Shown here piece after piece: positions 11,783-21,621 of a DNA stretch of 64,000 bases. The DNA is taken from assembly GCA_026874595.1 (NCBI GenBank), contig CM049313.1:50581659-50645658 (forward strand), written 5' to 3'. This DNA is from Sipunculus nudus. Its lineage: Eukaryota > Annelida > Sipuncula > Golfingiida > Sipunculidae. Position 1 is the stretch's first letter. Every line of letters starts with the position of its first letter. Made by a program: the position numbers and the translations under genes. The notes under the pieces were generated by a model, which saw only the letters and a list, made by a program, of their open reading frames with translations, was not told the origin of the DNA and did no database searches.

Positions 11783-12498
11783 TGTTAGGCGCAAGCCCTA
11801 TGCGTTGCTATGGGAACCGCACTTGTTGAACTCTGGCTTGCTCGCAGAAAGTTCGTGTGTTTTAAAAGTTTCGAGTTTGTTCTTGGAAGGTTCCGGGCTG
11901 GAAGTTTCTGGACTTGAGGTGGAAAAGCTATAAAAAGGGGCTGTGTTTAGAGCCGGGAGAAAGAAAAATACCATTGGACACGGAAGAGTGTGAGTTTCTA
12001 GTCAGCACTGGGACCTACTCCGATAACTGCATGATTACTGATATTCTATGGACTTTATACAGACTTTATACAGATTTTATATAGATTGTCTTCAGTTTGC
12101 CTTTGGAATTTTACCTAAACTTCACTTCTGAATACAACAGATTGTCTCTGAGATTTAATCAGATTATTCACCGGGAAGATTTACTTGAACTGTTCACGTG
12201 GTTTATTTGTTGGACTGTGATAGTGGTGGTATCCAGATATCAAAACCTAGGATCCGGACTCTGGTGATGTACATTTTTTATTATTGTTATGTCTTAAATA
12301 CTTTTTTATTGTATTGATTTAGTGTATTGTAACGTCAGGATTGTTCAAAATAAAGTATAATTATTTGTTAAAAAAAACTGATTTCTTGATTCATTCCCCT
12401 AGACATTTGTGTTGCGGAATCTAATTTTTTTTAATCTCCGTAACAAAAACTTATGCTTGTCATGATTACGTGATCTGTTATTTCTAGGTTCCGTAACA
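11783..12498 (+). mobile_element. Divergent LTR related to the Gmr1-like family, probably solo
   Basis: The right end GGTTCCGTAACA at 12,487-12,498 matches the LTR ends at 23,982 (mutated there) and in the two solo LTRs. TATAAAAA at 11,939-11,946 is followed by a 'ggggctgtgtttagagccg' block that aligns with the same block after the TATA of the 3' LTR near 23,473. AATAAA lies at 12,349-12,354. The left part is much more diverged. A TGTTAGG at 11,783 may be the start, but no matching 4-bp duplication is visible, so the left boundary is uncertain. No internal domain follows. Confidence 0.7.
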
Positions 12499-12583
12499 AT
12501 ATAGAACACCATATAAAAGACACCAGGCGTGTATTTGTCCTAGCTTAAGAGGCAGAATGTGTCTAAATTCGGGTTTCTTGCTA

Positions 12584-12584
12584 G

Positions 12585-12634
<50 letters not shown>
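12584..12634. repeat. (TA)n microsatellite
   Basis: Nearly pure TA dinucleotides, followed by a short duplicated 'atatgggactaatg'. Confidence 0.9.
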
Positions 12635-12636
<2 letters not shown>

Positions 12637-13277
12637 GACTAATGTATATATATGGGACTAATGTTACATTTGTTTCTTTATTCTTTTCCATTTTTTTGAT
12701 GTTTTGTAAAACTTGCCTATAACTGATTTTTAAATAAAAATCTTGCTTCTGATGCAAATTTAGACATCTAAATCGGTTGATATATTGATAGGCAAAAAGT
12801 GAAAACCGCTACCGTGTCTTTATATGTTTAGAGGAAAATTTTCAAGTAAGCATGATATACCATGCATAGACCTATAAGGTCCAAGGAAATATTCATGTCT
12901 GCTCAGTGACTTATTGGTATACGAGGAATATTTCCATACAACAATAAGAAAGAAGTGCTGAACACGGTCATTTAAAAGTTAGAACGGCATCCTTGCGATA
13001 TGGTACACGGTTGTGTTTGAACAAACCACCTTTACCGCTCTTTGTTAAACGACAGTCCGGGATTCTATAATTGACAAGTTATTTACAATGTAAGGATTAA
13101 AGAACGCTTTGATTATAAAGTCTTCTTTTAGAAATGTCAAAACAAAGTATTAATACTCTGCTAAGTTCATAGTAAGTAATATTTTCATATTTCATGTTTG
13201 AAATAAACTGATTCGGTTAAACTTTTATGGTCTCATTATATTTAATATGATAAAGAATGATAATACTAAAATTAATC

Positions 13278-13279
<2 letters not shown>
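12635..13279. other. No recognisable feature
   Basis: AT-rich sequence between two (TA)n tracts. Nothing supported. Confidence 0.4.

Positions 13280-13342
<63 letters not shown>
13280..13342. repeat. (TA)n microsatellite
   Basis: About 31 TA dinucleotides, uninterrupted. Confidence 0.95.
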
Positions 13343-13344
<2 letters not shown>

Positions 13345-13437
13345 TGTATGAGTATATGCCGTACACCAAATAAAGCCATCAGTTCTCCCTGCTGCATGCA
13401 AAAGTCGCCGTGCCGACACGTGTAGTGGGTGAGACTA

Positions 13438-13480
13438 TGACGTCACTAACATGACGTCACTTCGCTGGTTCCTATAAAAG
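13438..13480 (+). promoter_or_regulatory. Two consensus CRE sites followed by a TATA box
   Basis: Two perfect TGACGTCA palindromes at 13,438-13,445 and 13,452-13,459 lie 14 bp apart (centre to centre). TATAAAAG follows at 13,473-13,480, 13 bp after the second. This is the textbook arrangement of a CREB/ATF-responsive core promoter. No coding sequence follows; a tRNA-like sequence starts 28 bp downstream. The motifs are seen directly; promoter activity is inference. Confidence 0.5.
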
Positions 13481-13507
13481 TATACAAATACACAGTGAGG
13501 TTGGGAA

Positions 13508-13582
13508 TCTGTCATGGCCAAGTGGACTAAGGCAGCCGCACCGGAAATCGGAAGATCGTGGGTTCGAATCCCACTGGCAGTG
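13508..13582 (+). pseudogene. tRNA-like sequence (tRNA pseudogene or SINE head)
   Basis: The acceptor strands 13,508-13,514 and 13,575-13,581 pair at 6 of 7 positions. The D-stem GCC/GGC is at 13,517-13,519 and 13,531-13,533. The T-arm GTGGG-TTCGAAT-CCCAC is complete at 13,558-13,574. Box A (TGGCCAAGTGG) and box B (GGTTCGAATCC) fit the Pol III consensus with tRNA spacing. The anticodon arm does not close properly and position 33 is not T, so I do not call a functional tRNA. A T4 run at about 13,589 could serve as a Pol III terminator. Confidence 0.6.
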
Positions 13583-13610
13583 AACCACTTTTCTGTGTAT
13601 ACCCTTTCCA

Positions 13611-13611
<1 letters not shown>

Positions 13612-13644
<33 letters not shown>
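13612..13644. repeat. (TA)n microsatellite
   Basis: TA tract directly 3' of the tRNA-like block. With the tract at 13,280 it brackets the promoter-like module. Confidence 0.9.
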
Positions 13645-13645
<1 letters not shown>

Positions 13646-13779
13646 CACGCATTTTGTATCAATTTAATGCAATGAACATTTCACAATATGTATCGCAATA
13701 CGCTACCCAATATTGCAATGTATTACAATACAAAATTTATAGGCAATACCTAGTTCTAATTTTTCATCGCATCATACAG

Positions 13780-14580
13780 TGCCATATATTGAAAGTATAT
13801 CCCTTCGTGTTTTTTAGTTTTAATTCCTTTGAAATTATAAAATTTCAAATAATTTGACAAACAATTTGACCAACGTATAAAACACCTTTCTTAATCCAAT
13901 CATCAAAATACAAAGTTTTTCCTTTACATTTTATACAAGTATGATTCCAGATGACGTCATTCAGTCCTACTTGAATTTTCAGTTATTTTACTCCAAGCAC
14001 TGTTTTTATCATTTGCCCACTAAAAATGGGATTTTTACAATTTAGTTTAAATAAAGGTAAATTGGAACCAGTTTTATTCAGTAGCCACGAAAGTATAATT
14101 GCCCATTTTTGGTATTTTCTCCATAATCCGTGCATTTTCTACGCGATTTTTTCTAGCACCGATGGCCACTTTGTTCACATTCTTTACATCCACCATATTG
14201 ACACCACCATTTTTTACTTCCTGTATCAATACTTTCCTTTTAACTTTGTCTACACCTTTACCATTATTCTTCCAAATAAATTTTGAAAAGAGATGATCAG
14301 TGTCACCATGTCTTCTCGTGCATATATATTTATAAATAAATGCATAATTCGTGATTTTTTTTTCAACGATTACCTTTCCATTCAAGGACAAACATCGGCG
14401 TTACAAATTCTTCACAACTGTCTGAGCTTTACATAACTTTTGATAAAAATTATCGTTCCTCATCTTTTGATCATATGATAATATCATGCCTGGCATTTTC
14501 ACTTCTTTTTCACAACTAAAAGGTCCTATATTGGGAATTTCTGGCAAAGCACCTATCCCATCACCTTTGTTTTTAATTGA
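13780..14580 (-). pseudogene. LINE remnant, RT thumb and C-terminal region
   Basis: On the minus strand, 14,391-14,074 reads FSKFIWKNN...KVKRKVLIQEVKNGG...MVDVKNV, the 'FIW...K..R..L....GGL.M.D' block that follows the RT domain in L1-type LINEs. A preceding piece (about 14,560-14,400, other frames) carries NDNFYQKLCKAQTVVKN and SLNGKVIV, the usual segment just before it. Downstream (about 13,990-13,790) are 'W...I...GKTLYFDDWI' remnants. Several frameshifts and stops are present. The RT catalytic core and endonuclease are absent, so it is a 3'-end fossil. Confidence 0.75.
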
Positions 14581-15430
14581 TTAATTCGTGAACCTGCGAC
14601 ATTTATAAAGTTCTCTTATATACCATACAACTATTAAGAGAAGTAATGTCACCTTTAATAAAACATTTTCCCGGACCTTACATGCTAAAATTTCACAGGC
14701 AAGAACAAATAGAAGTGCACTAGCTTGATGAATTCCGCGCCCACACTAGACTCAGTGTTCCTTTTACGAATGAAATACAAGACACGTTTTTCATATACCA
14801 ATTGATTTAACGGCAATTAAAGCCGGAATGAAAGCACGGATTAAACAATATGCACTTAAAAAGGGATATAGAAGATTATTAAACATTAGTTAACCATGAA
14901 GGTTAGGAAACCATTAGCATGCATTGATATTCATGTTTTATTCTACAACCCATCCATAAATTATTTAGGAATCTCAATAGGTATGGGTTTCTAAAGTGCC
15001 TTGGCTTAGTAAATAGTTAAAAGCTGTCAGCGGAGATTTATGACATCATACAATGCGTCTTTATCAAACAGTGTGCCTGGAACACAGACCAAAGTTGGGA
15101 ATTAAAATCTTCTAAATGTACTTAAGATACCCAAACGAGAACATTACTAGATCTATGATGACATTAGTATAGACAGACAACTACTAAGTGAAATCACTCC
15201 TCGTAGGAGAACAAACTGATACCCCGGAACTGGCTCAGGCCGATAAATCTAAAAGTTGGCTCATTGTCTACTGACTTTGGACTTATCTTTTCCTGGGGGA
15301 CCCTTCGACTTGAAAGTTATAAATCTTCAAATTTTCAGTGTAAAGTTTTGGTTTCTCGTAAGCAAATTTTACCCAGAATGACAGACACAAGGGGTTTACT
15401 AAGAGATTGAAACAATGGCATTTAAGACGT
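14581..15430. other. No recognisable feature
   Basis: Nothing supported in this AT-rich stretch. Confidence 0.4.
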
Positions 15431-15652
15431 ATATGTGTGTGTGTGTGTGATGGTGGGTGGGTGTGTATGTGTATGTGCGTATTAAAAGCTTATTTAATTG
15501 ATATATTTGTTCATATATATATATATATATATATATCATAAATACACATATATATATATATACATATATCTACATACATGTATTGTATATATATAAACGC
15601 ATACACGCATATATTAACATAAATACTGTGTGTGTGTGTGTGTGTGTGTACG
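15431..15652. repeat. Cluster of (GT)n and (TA)n microsatellites
   Basis: (GT)n at about 15,434-15,449, (TA)n at 15,513-15,536 and 15,548-15,562, and (GT)n at 15,627-15,649, separated by short unique sequence. Confidence 0.9.
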
Positions 15653-15858
15653 CTAACCCTCCTCTGGCAAAATGTTGGCCCGGGAAAACGAAAATCCTAT
15701 GATTTAGGTGGCATTATACAAGCAGTTATATGCCTGATAACAATATAATAGAAACAAACAAGAGACAATTAAACAGAAAAACAAGTATTTCGTGAGCCAT
15801 GACTCTCAGCTGAATCTGATTAATATGCTGCTCAAAACATGTTCTTTTATTTATCATG

Positions 15859-16685
15859 CAGAATACAGTTCAGTGGCCTTATTTCAGATGTTGAAGAAGA
15901 CATTACAATGACCCCATTTAAAATTAAGAAAGACCTTTCTGCATCCAGTAGACCTTTGCCCTGTGTGACTTTCTGGGTTCTCAAAATTAGGTTTCCTCTC
16001 ATAACTCACAGAATATAAATCATTATGACCTAACCTTAGGTGTGGATGGAGATTCGCCCAGGCCCAGAATTTTATGATAGAAGGTTCTAAGTCTAACCAT
16101 ATTGATTTGTGTACATCTGCCTTTCACAGTGCTAAAATCATGTTTTTTTCATATAGCTCTCAGAATATAGGTCACAGTGACCTAATTTCAGGGTTCAAAG
16201 TACACCTGCCAAGGACCTCCTTGCAATTCATATAAGTAGGAAATAGGTCCAACGGTTAAATTTTATGCACTTTTTGAATGTCAGGGTGCACAGTCATGTT
16301 TCTCGCCAGTAGTCTTTCAGAATATAGGTCGCGACCCTCCCTGAATGTTAAAGAAGATCCCTAGGCTTAATGGATACTATATGTGCCCATCTGAATTTCA
16401 GTGCACTCAAATCTTACTTTTTTTCCTGTAGCTCACAGAATAGAAATTACAGTTACCCAATTTCATGATTCCGTGGGGATTTACCCAGGACCTAACTTAG
16501 AGTCGCATATGAAGATTCTGGTCCAAATGGATACATTTTGTGCCTCGTCTGACTCTCTGGGTGCTATACAGGTTGTACCCTGCTAACGTAGGGACGGACG
16601 AACAGAAATACGTACGGACGGACAATAAGTGATCGCTATAGCTCAGATGACTAAAAATATCAGTCAGCTGAGCTAAAAATATAAC
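15859..16685 (+). repeat. Degenerate tandem repeat, unit about 150 bp, with 'gacggacg' tail
   Basis: The phrase 'cagaatata' or a variant recurs at 15,859, 16,009, 16,161, 16,318 and 16,436. Each is followed by a 'gtcac..tgacct'-like segment and later by 'cccag...cctaa', giving about five decayed units. The array ends in 'gacggacg' repeats and 'cagtcagctgagctaaaa' (16,592-16,678). The same tail occurs at 39,397-39,466, so it is a dispersed family end. A frame at 16,401-16,586 is a by-product. Confidence 0.65.
16169..16183. promoter_or_regulatory. Perfect consensus inverted nuclear-receptor site (IR3, ERE type) inside a repeat
   Basis: AGGTCACAGTGACCT is the full palindrome AGGTCA-nnn-TGACCT, the classical oestrogen-response-element consensus. 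Neighbouring repeat units carry degraded versions. Occupancy or function cannot be judged from sequence; it may be an accident of the repeat consensus. Confidence 0.35.
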
Positions 16686-17742
16686 ATGAGGATAAGTGGA
16701 TGTCCTGAGCAAGTATTAAGGTGTCATTTATTTGCAGCATTTAAAAAAAAATATATCCCTTAATCATCGCTGGTATGCACTGTTGGTATTGATCTGTGGG
16801 TGAACTGTCAAGTTACAAACGGTTAATAGCGTATGTAAAACGGTGCCGCTTACTAATCAGAAATTCACATAGCAGTCCATATTGTATGTATGATTTTTAT
16901 TTTGTTTAGGATGTATTGTAAAGTAGTTATTTTATGTTAAAACCAATGAACACAGGGTAAAACAAGCTGCGGAATTCTTAACGTAGCAAAATGACGACTG
17001 ACCTTATTAGACAGAGCACAGTAATTATAAACCTAATAAAACGCTCATTTTTATTCAGTTCAGGTTTGAAGGGAATTAAAACAACTATTTATTATATCAT
17101 TAAATACATATTTTGTCGTACAGTACCGGGGTCTCCACCGGTTTTCACCAATTGCTTGGAACAGGTGTACAAAAATGACCCTGCATTCTTATCTGGTGCC
17201 GAGCCAGCTATAAAGGATACCAGCGTTAAAGTATACTCAACACACAAGTCGTGAAGTGACGGTATATCCATATTTTGGGAGCTCTATCTATATTCACTGA
17301 CTGACAACTGAATATGTCAGCTGTTAACCATTCCTGCATACCCTCACCTTAAAATTAATCCACCTCAGTGGAAAATTGACCTCTTTATTCCAGAACTTAA
17401 TTAGAGCTCCCCATTGTTTAATTACTGTGATTAAGTTGTTTAAAGCAATTATTCACTGTAACTCCGCTCCAACGTATCCTCCTCGTTAGGAGAGTTAATT
17501 ATTGCTCCTTTTGTTTGCGGAAAGCAACTAATTAATTTGATTAAGGCAGTAATGTAGTTTGTAATGTATTTTGCATTTATTCAATGGATAAGAGTCATAA
17601 TATAAATTATTTAAAGTACACAAAGCACTCATAAAAGTACCCATTTTATAAGCATCATAAAAGACTTTACTTCTGGACTATAGTATTCAAGTCCTTTAAT
17701 TCCATATTCTTTACATATATTTTTTCTCACACATATTTGCAG
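16686..17742. other. No supported gene
   Basis: A short plus-strand frame at 16,991-17,254 ends with a proline-containing stretch after a possible 'ttttgtcgtacag' splice acceptor near 17,122. I recognise no family, and it could be chance. Confidence 0.3.
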
Positions 17743-18165
17743 ACTTTCCGCAAAATTTGTGTGTAATAAGATATTTAGTTAAAAATGTTTATTTTGCAAT
17801 ACGAGTGCGTTATTTTTATCGATCGACTGAGGATGGTGTCTTTGCGGTACAGCCGGAATGTACGTTCCTCCAAATATATGCACTTTCCGCACAATTTGTG
17901 TGTAATAAGATATTTAGTTAAAAACTGATTATTTTACGATACGAGTGCGTTATTTTTATCGATGGACTGAGGATGACGTCTTTGCGGTACAGCCGGATAA
18001 GTACGTTTCTCCAAATATCTGCACACTTTCCGCACAATTTGTGTGTAATAAGATATTTAGTTTTAAAATTGATTATTTTGCGATACGAGTGCGTTATTTT
18101 TACGATGGACTTTGCGGTATGGGCAGAAAGTACCTTCCTCCAGGGAAGACTTTCCATGTCTGTGG
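17743..18165 (+). repeat. Minisatellite, three units of about 140 bp
   Basis: 'actttccgca(a/c)aatttgtgtg' occurs at 17,743, 17,882 and 18,025. Each is followed by 'aataagatatttagtt', 'cgatacgagtgcgttattttt' (one base shorter in places) and 'ctttgcggta'. The third unit is shortened near 'cgatggactttgcgg'. The overlapping reading frames on both strands come from the repeat. Confidence 0.85.
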
Positions 18166-18934
18166 TACCGCGAGAACTGTTTATAAGACAAAAGTGACGA
18201 CATTCAAGGTAAGACATTTTGTTTTTATCAGGCTGTTTGCGGAATAGCTCCTGCAGTAACTGGGCCTGAAATGCGTGTACTGCCTCACACATATAAATCC
18301 TTACTCTGGAAAAATATAGGGACAAGGGAAATGGGCCGGACTATAGTAGGAGCATTTTTATTATTTTGAAATAAGTTCTAAATCTTAAAGTATTCATAAG
18401 TACGAGTAGGAACACTGAAAACCCCAAGTCACAAAGAAAAAAAAGCAAGCCTTCCTGTATCCCGGAAACATACATGAGCCAGGGTGGTTTATAAATCAAG
18501 CCCAGCGGTAATAAGCATGCGACCGTCGGAAACATGGCAGTCTCCTCCGCTTTTAATTTATTCATTAATGTAGTTATTAATATTCATGAGGGCGTTTATT
18601 TTGTTTGGATTCCCAGGGGGAACCGTCAAGTGTGTTTACTTTGACCTGGAAAATGCTGTGCAATGTTCTGTGAAGAGGATTGAAAATCCTACGGCAAACA
18701 TAGTTCAACAATTTCTTTCTGTTTTTGTAGACTACACGCAAGACCTAAATGAATTGTTCTTCCCAATTTGTTGAAAGGCTTGAAATATTCATTACATTGG
18801 AATAGGATCTGTAAAGTGTGTACATACTGAGCTGTAGTCACAACTAAAACCGTCTCCATGTTCGAGTGCTAAACGCGCTGAATGCTGACCAGGTCCTACT
18901 TTGTGTTTGGGTTCCCATCTCACGAAGGGAAGTT

Positions 18935-18936
<2 letters not shown>
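18166..18936. other. No supported gene
   Basis: A few 60-80 codon frames on both strands lack any recognisable signature. Confidence 0.35.

Positions 18937-18977
<41 letters not shown>
18937..18977. repeat. (TA)n microsatellite at the retrotransposon insertion site
   Basis: A pure TA tract ends exactly at the 5' LTR start. The other side of the element is also followed by (AT)n, so the 4-bp duplication ATAT is plausible but cannot be separated from the tract. Confidence 0.85.
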
Positions 18978-18981
<4 letters not shown>

Positions 18982-19218
18982 ACAGGTGTTCTTTTTATTG
19001 TGTTACACGGGCGTCACTCGTGTTGTGATACCCTCGCCGGGCCGTTTGTTACATTCTTAGTTTAATCCGTATTGGTTGAACTCTCGTTGTCATGCTAGCC
19101 TTGGGCTTTCTTGCCTGGCCGAGGTCATATGTGGACCCTGGTGTGTAGAGACACAGCGACGTTTTTCTAGATGATTCTTGAACGCGTGTTTACCGTGTAT
19201 TGTGTTAGGTTCTTCGAA
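18978..19218 (+). repeat. Truncated 5' LTR
   Basis: It matches the first 241 bp of the 3' LTR with scattered substitutions, from TGTTACAGG to 'ggttcttcgaa'. The match then stops, and coding-linker sequence follows at once. About 545 bp of LTR (TATA, polyadenylation region, right end), the primer-binding site and all of gag are lost in one deletion. Confidence 0.9.
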
Positions 19219-19732
19219 GGTCATCTAAAATCGACTGCTGGAAACTTGCGAATAAACAACATAGCAAACCTTCTGGTTCTGTTTCAAAATCTATGCATAG
19301 CATAGTACAAGAGCCAGGCTCTTTTCATGTAAATAAGGAGTACAACTCCTTTATTGACTCCAATAAAGAGCTTGCTTGATTCTACGGATGCCCAAGTGCC
19401 GTCTGAATCCAAAAAAGAATCCGTAGCTTGCGGGGTAAAAACTTCAGTTGATTCCTGCGAGGAATTAAAAAAGGCTAGGCCCTTTCAAGACTCCTGTGAG
19501 GAGTATCCTTTAAATAAGGCGAGAGTATTTCAAATGAGGCCAGGTCCTCTTATAACAAACAGAAGTTTGTTTCTGCTGAGGAAAATTCCTCTGTTGACTC
19601 CCATGAGGAGTTTGATGAAAAAAAGGATGTAGATTCCTTAAATGACTCTGAAACAGAGTTTATGACTGACACTGTCAATGTCAGTTCTTTGTTTGATAAA
19701 GCTGAGGTGGTAGATTCCAACTTGACTCTGAA
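19219..19732 (+). pseudogene. Degenerate linker between lost gag and protease
   Basis: Repetitive 'gactcc...gaggag' words encode Asp-Ser-Glu-Glu-type runs in shifting frames (for example 'DSCEE' twice near 19,450 and 19,490, then 'DVDSLNDSETEF' near 19,627). Low-complexity acidic linkers are common between gag and protease. No CCHC zinc knuckle or capsid motif is visible, so gag itself appears deleted. Frameshifts interrupt it several times. Confidence 0.55.
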
Positions 19733-20257
19733 ATGGAGTTATTTGAGCCATTCATACATGATGGTTTTGTATCACTTTCAAGTGATTTTTCAGATTCTGT
19801 CCCTATTAGAATTTTGAGGGACACTGGTTCAGGCCAGACTTTCATGTTAGCAAACACTTTGCCATTTTCTGATGGGTCCTTTACTGGTGCACATGCACTT
19901 GTTAGTGGTGTGTTTTCAGACAGGCACACTTCAGTTCCGCTTCACAGTATCCATTTAAAGTCAGATTTGATTTCTGGGAATATTACTGTGGGCATCAGAA
20001 CTACTCTAGCCTTTAAGGGAATTCATTTGCTACTAGGCAATGATGTTGCAGGTGACAAAGTACAGCCTGTACCAATAGTGACAGAAAAGCCGTCACTTGA
20101 TCAATACACTGATCCGGAAAGTCAGGAAATTCCTGGTTTGTATCCTTCATGTGCTGTAACTAGATCTGTGGCCAAGAAAAACACACATGAGGATAATGGT
20201 CCAGATAATAACACTCTGGGAGTCACTAGTGACTCGTCTAAAGACTCGCCCGTATAG
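19733..20257 (+). pseudogene. pol: Retroviral-type aspartic protease domain of the Gmr1-like element
   Basis: The active-site motif is R-D-T-G-S at about residues 29-33 of this open segment. About 75-80 residues later comes L-L-L-G-N-D-V-A-G, the 'hLGNDhAG' flap/C-terminal motif of metazoan Ty3/gypsy proteases. Both key blocks are intact. The segment starts at an internal Met and is really the middle of a longer polyprotein. It ends at a single TAG (20,255-20,257); the same frame continues into integrase. The family role is to cleave the Gag-Pol polyprotein. Confidence 0.85.
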
Positions 20258-21621
20258 GATGCAGCATTCTCAAGGTCCGAACTTTTCGCGGAACAGCATA
20301 AGGACCCTGATATTTCATGTTTGTTTCCTAGGGCAGTTTCTAAAGATGAACTGTCACAGAACCCAGTTTGTTTCTATGATAAAAATGGAGTGATTATGCG
20401 TAAATGGCGACCACCTGATGTATGCGCTGATGATGAGTGGGCCATCAAACATCAGATAGTTATGCCCAAAAGCCTTCGCAGTGAAGTTCTGAGCATGGCA
20501 CATGAGGCTCCTTTGTCTGGCCATTTAGGTATAAATAAAACTTTTCAGAAAGTTAGTACACACTTCTATTGGCCTAACCTCAGGAAAGATGTTGTACAAT
20601 ATTGTAAATCATGCCATATATGCCAGATGGTAGGCAAGCCCAATCAGAATCCTCCTAAGGCCCCACTTAGGCCTATTCCTGCTTTCGAGGAACCATTCGG
20701 TAGGATTATTGTTGACTGTGTTGGACCACTGCCAAAAACAAAATCTGACATGAATACTTCCTGAAAATTGTGTGCACATCTGCCAGGTTCCCTGAGGCAA
20801 TGCCATTGCGCGGAGTTAATGCCAAAGGTGTTGTCGAAGCTATGACCAAGTTTTCTTTCAACGTTTGGACTACCAAAATCCATCCAGTCTGACCAAGGGT
20901 CTAATTTTATGTCTGGCTTATTCCGACAAGTTATGCTTGAGCTAGGTATTAAACAGTACAGCTCTTCGCCATAGCATCCTGAGAGTCAAGGCGCCCTCAA
21001 GCGTTTTCACCAGACATTAAAAAACATGATCAGGACCTATGGCTATGGCACACAGAAAGACTGGGATGAAGGAATCCACGTATTGCTGTTTGCTGTCAGA
21101 GAATCCTTTCAAGAGTCCTTGGGTTCCAGTTCCTTTGAACTAGATTTTGGACACTCGTGGACCATTGAAACTGCTTAAAGAAAAACTCTTGTGTGAAAAT
21201 CCTGATTCTCTTACTTCGTTTACTTCAGTAAGTCTCAGACTTTCAAACTAAACTACACGATGCTTGTGAGATTGCAAAGTCAAATCTGGGATCTGCACAA
21301 AGTAAAATGAAAACAAAGTATGACAAGCACAGTGTAAGTAGGACGTTTGAGCCTGGTGAAAAGGTCCTTGCCTTACTTACCATCCCTGGCAGACTTCTGC
21401 AAGCTGGGTATTTTGGTCCTTACATTGTTGACAAGAAAGTCAGTGATTTAAATTACATACTGTTGACACCAGATAGGCGTAAGAAGAAACATCTGTGCAA
21501 TGTTAACATATTGAAACCATATAATGACAGAAATAGCACATCAGATGTTGTACATAATGTTACTGCTGTAAATTGTGTAAACACTGACCCTGACCCAGTT
21601 AAAGTAGATACTGATTGTTAG
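20258..21621 (+). pseudogene. pol: Integrase of the Gmr1-like element
   Basis: N-terminal HHCC zinc finger: His at 20,501 and 20,522, Cys at 20,612 and 20,621 with 'CKSCHIC'. Catalytic core: first Asp in IVDCVG (20,714), second Asp in SDQGSNF (20,891). The third position, where family members have Glu in GALER, reads Lys (codon 20,999-21,001), which should kill catalysis. Two compensating frameshifts lie near 20,763 and 20,845, a stop at about 20,972, and a further frame change lies before 21,307. The C-terminal domain at 21,307-21,600 has 'FEPGEKVLALL...GPYIV...LCNVNILKPY', the GPY/F-type module that binds DNA. It ends at a single TAG and the frame runs on into RT. Confidence 0.88.

Noticed and set aside
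13508-13582. A functional tRNA-Ser or other tRNA
   Set aside because: The anticodon arm does not close and T33 is missing.
16985-17254. An exon ending in a proline-containing stretch
   Set aside because: There is a possible acceptor site but no recognisable protein family and no neighbouring exons.
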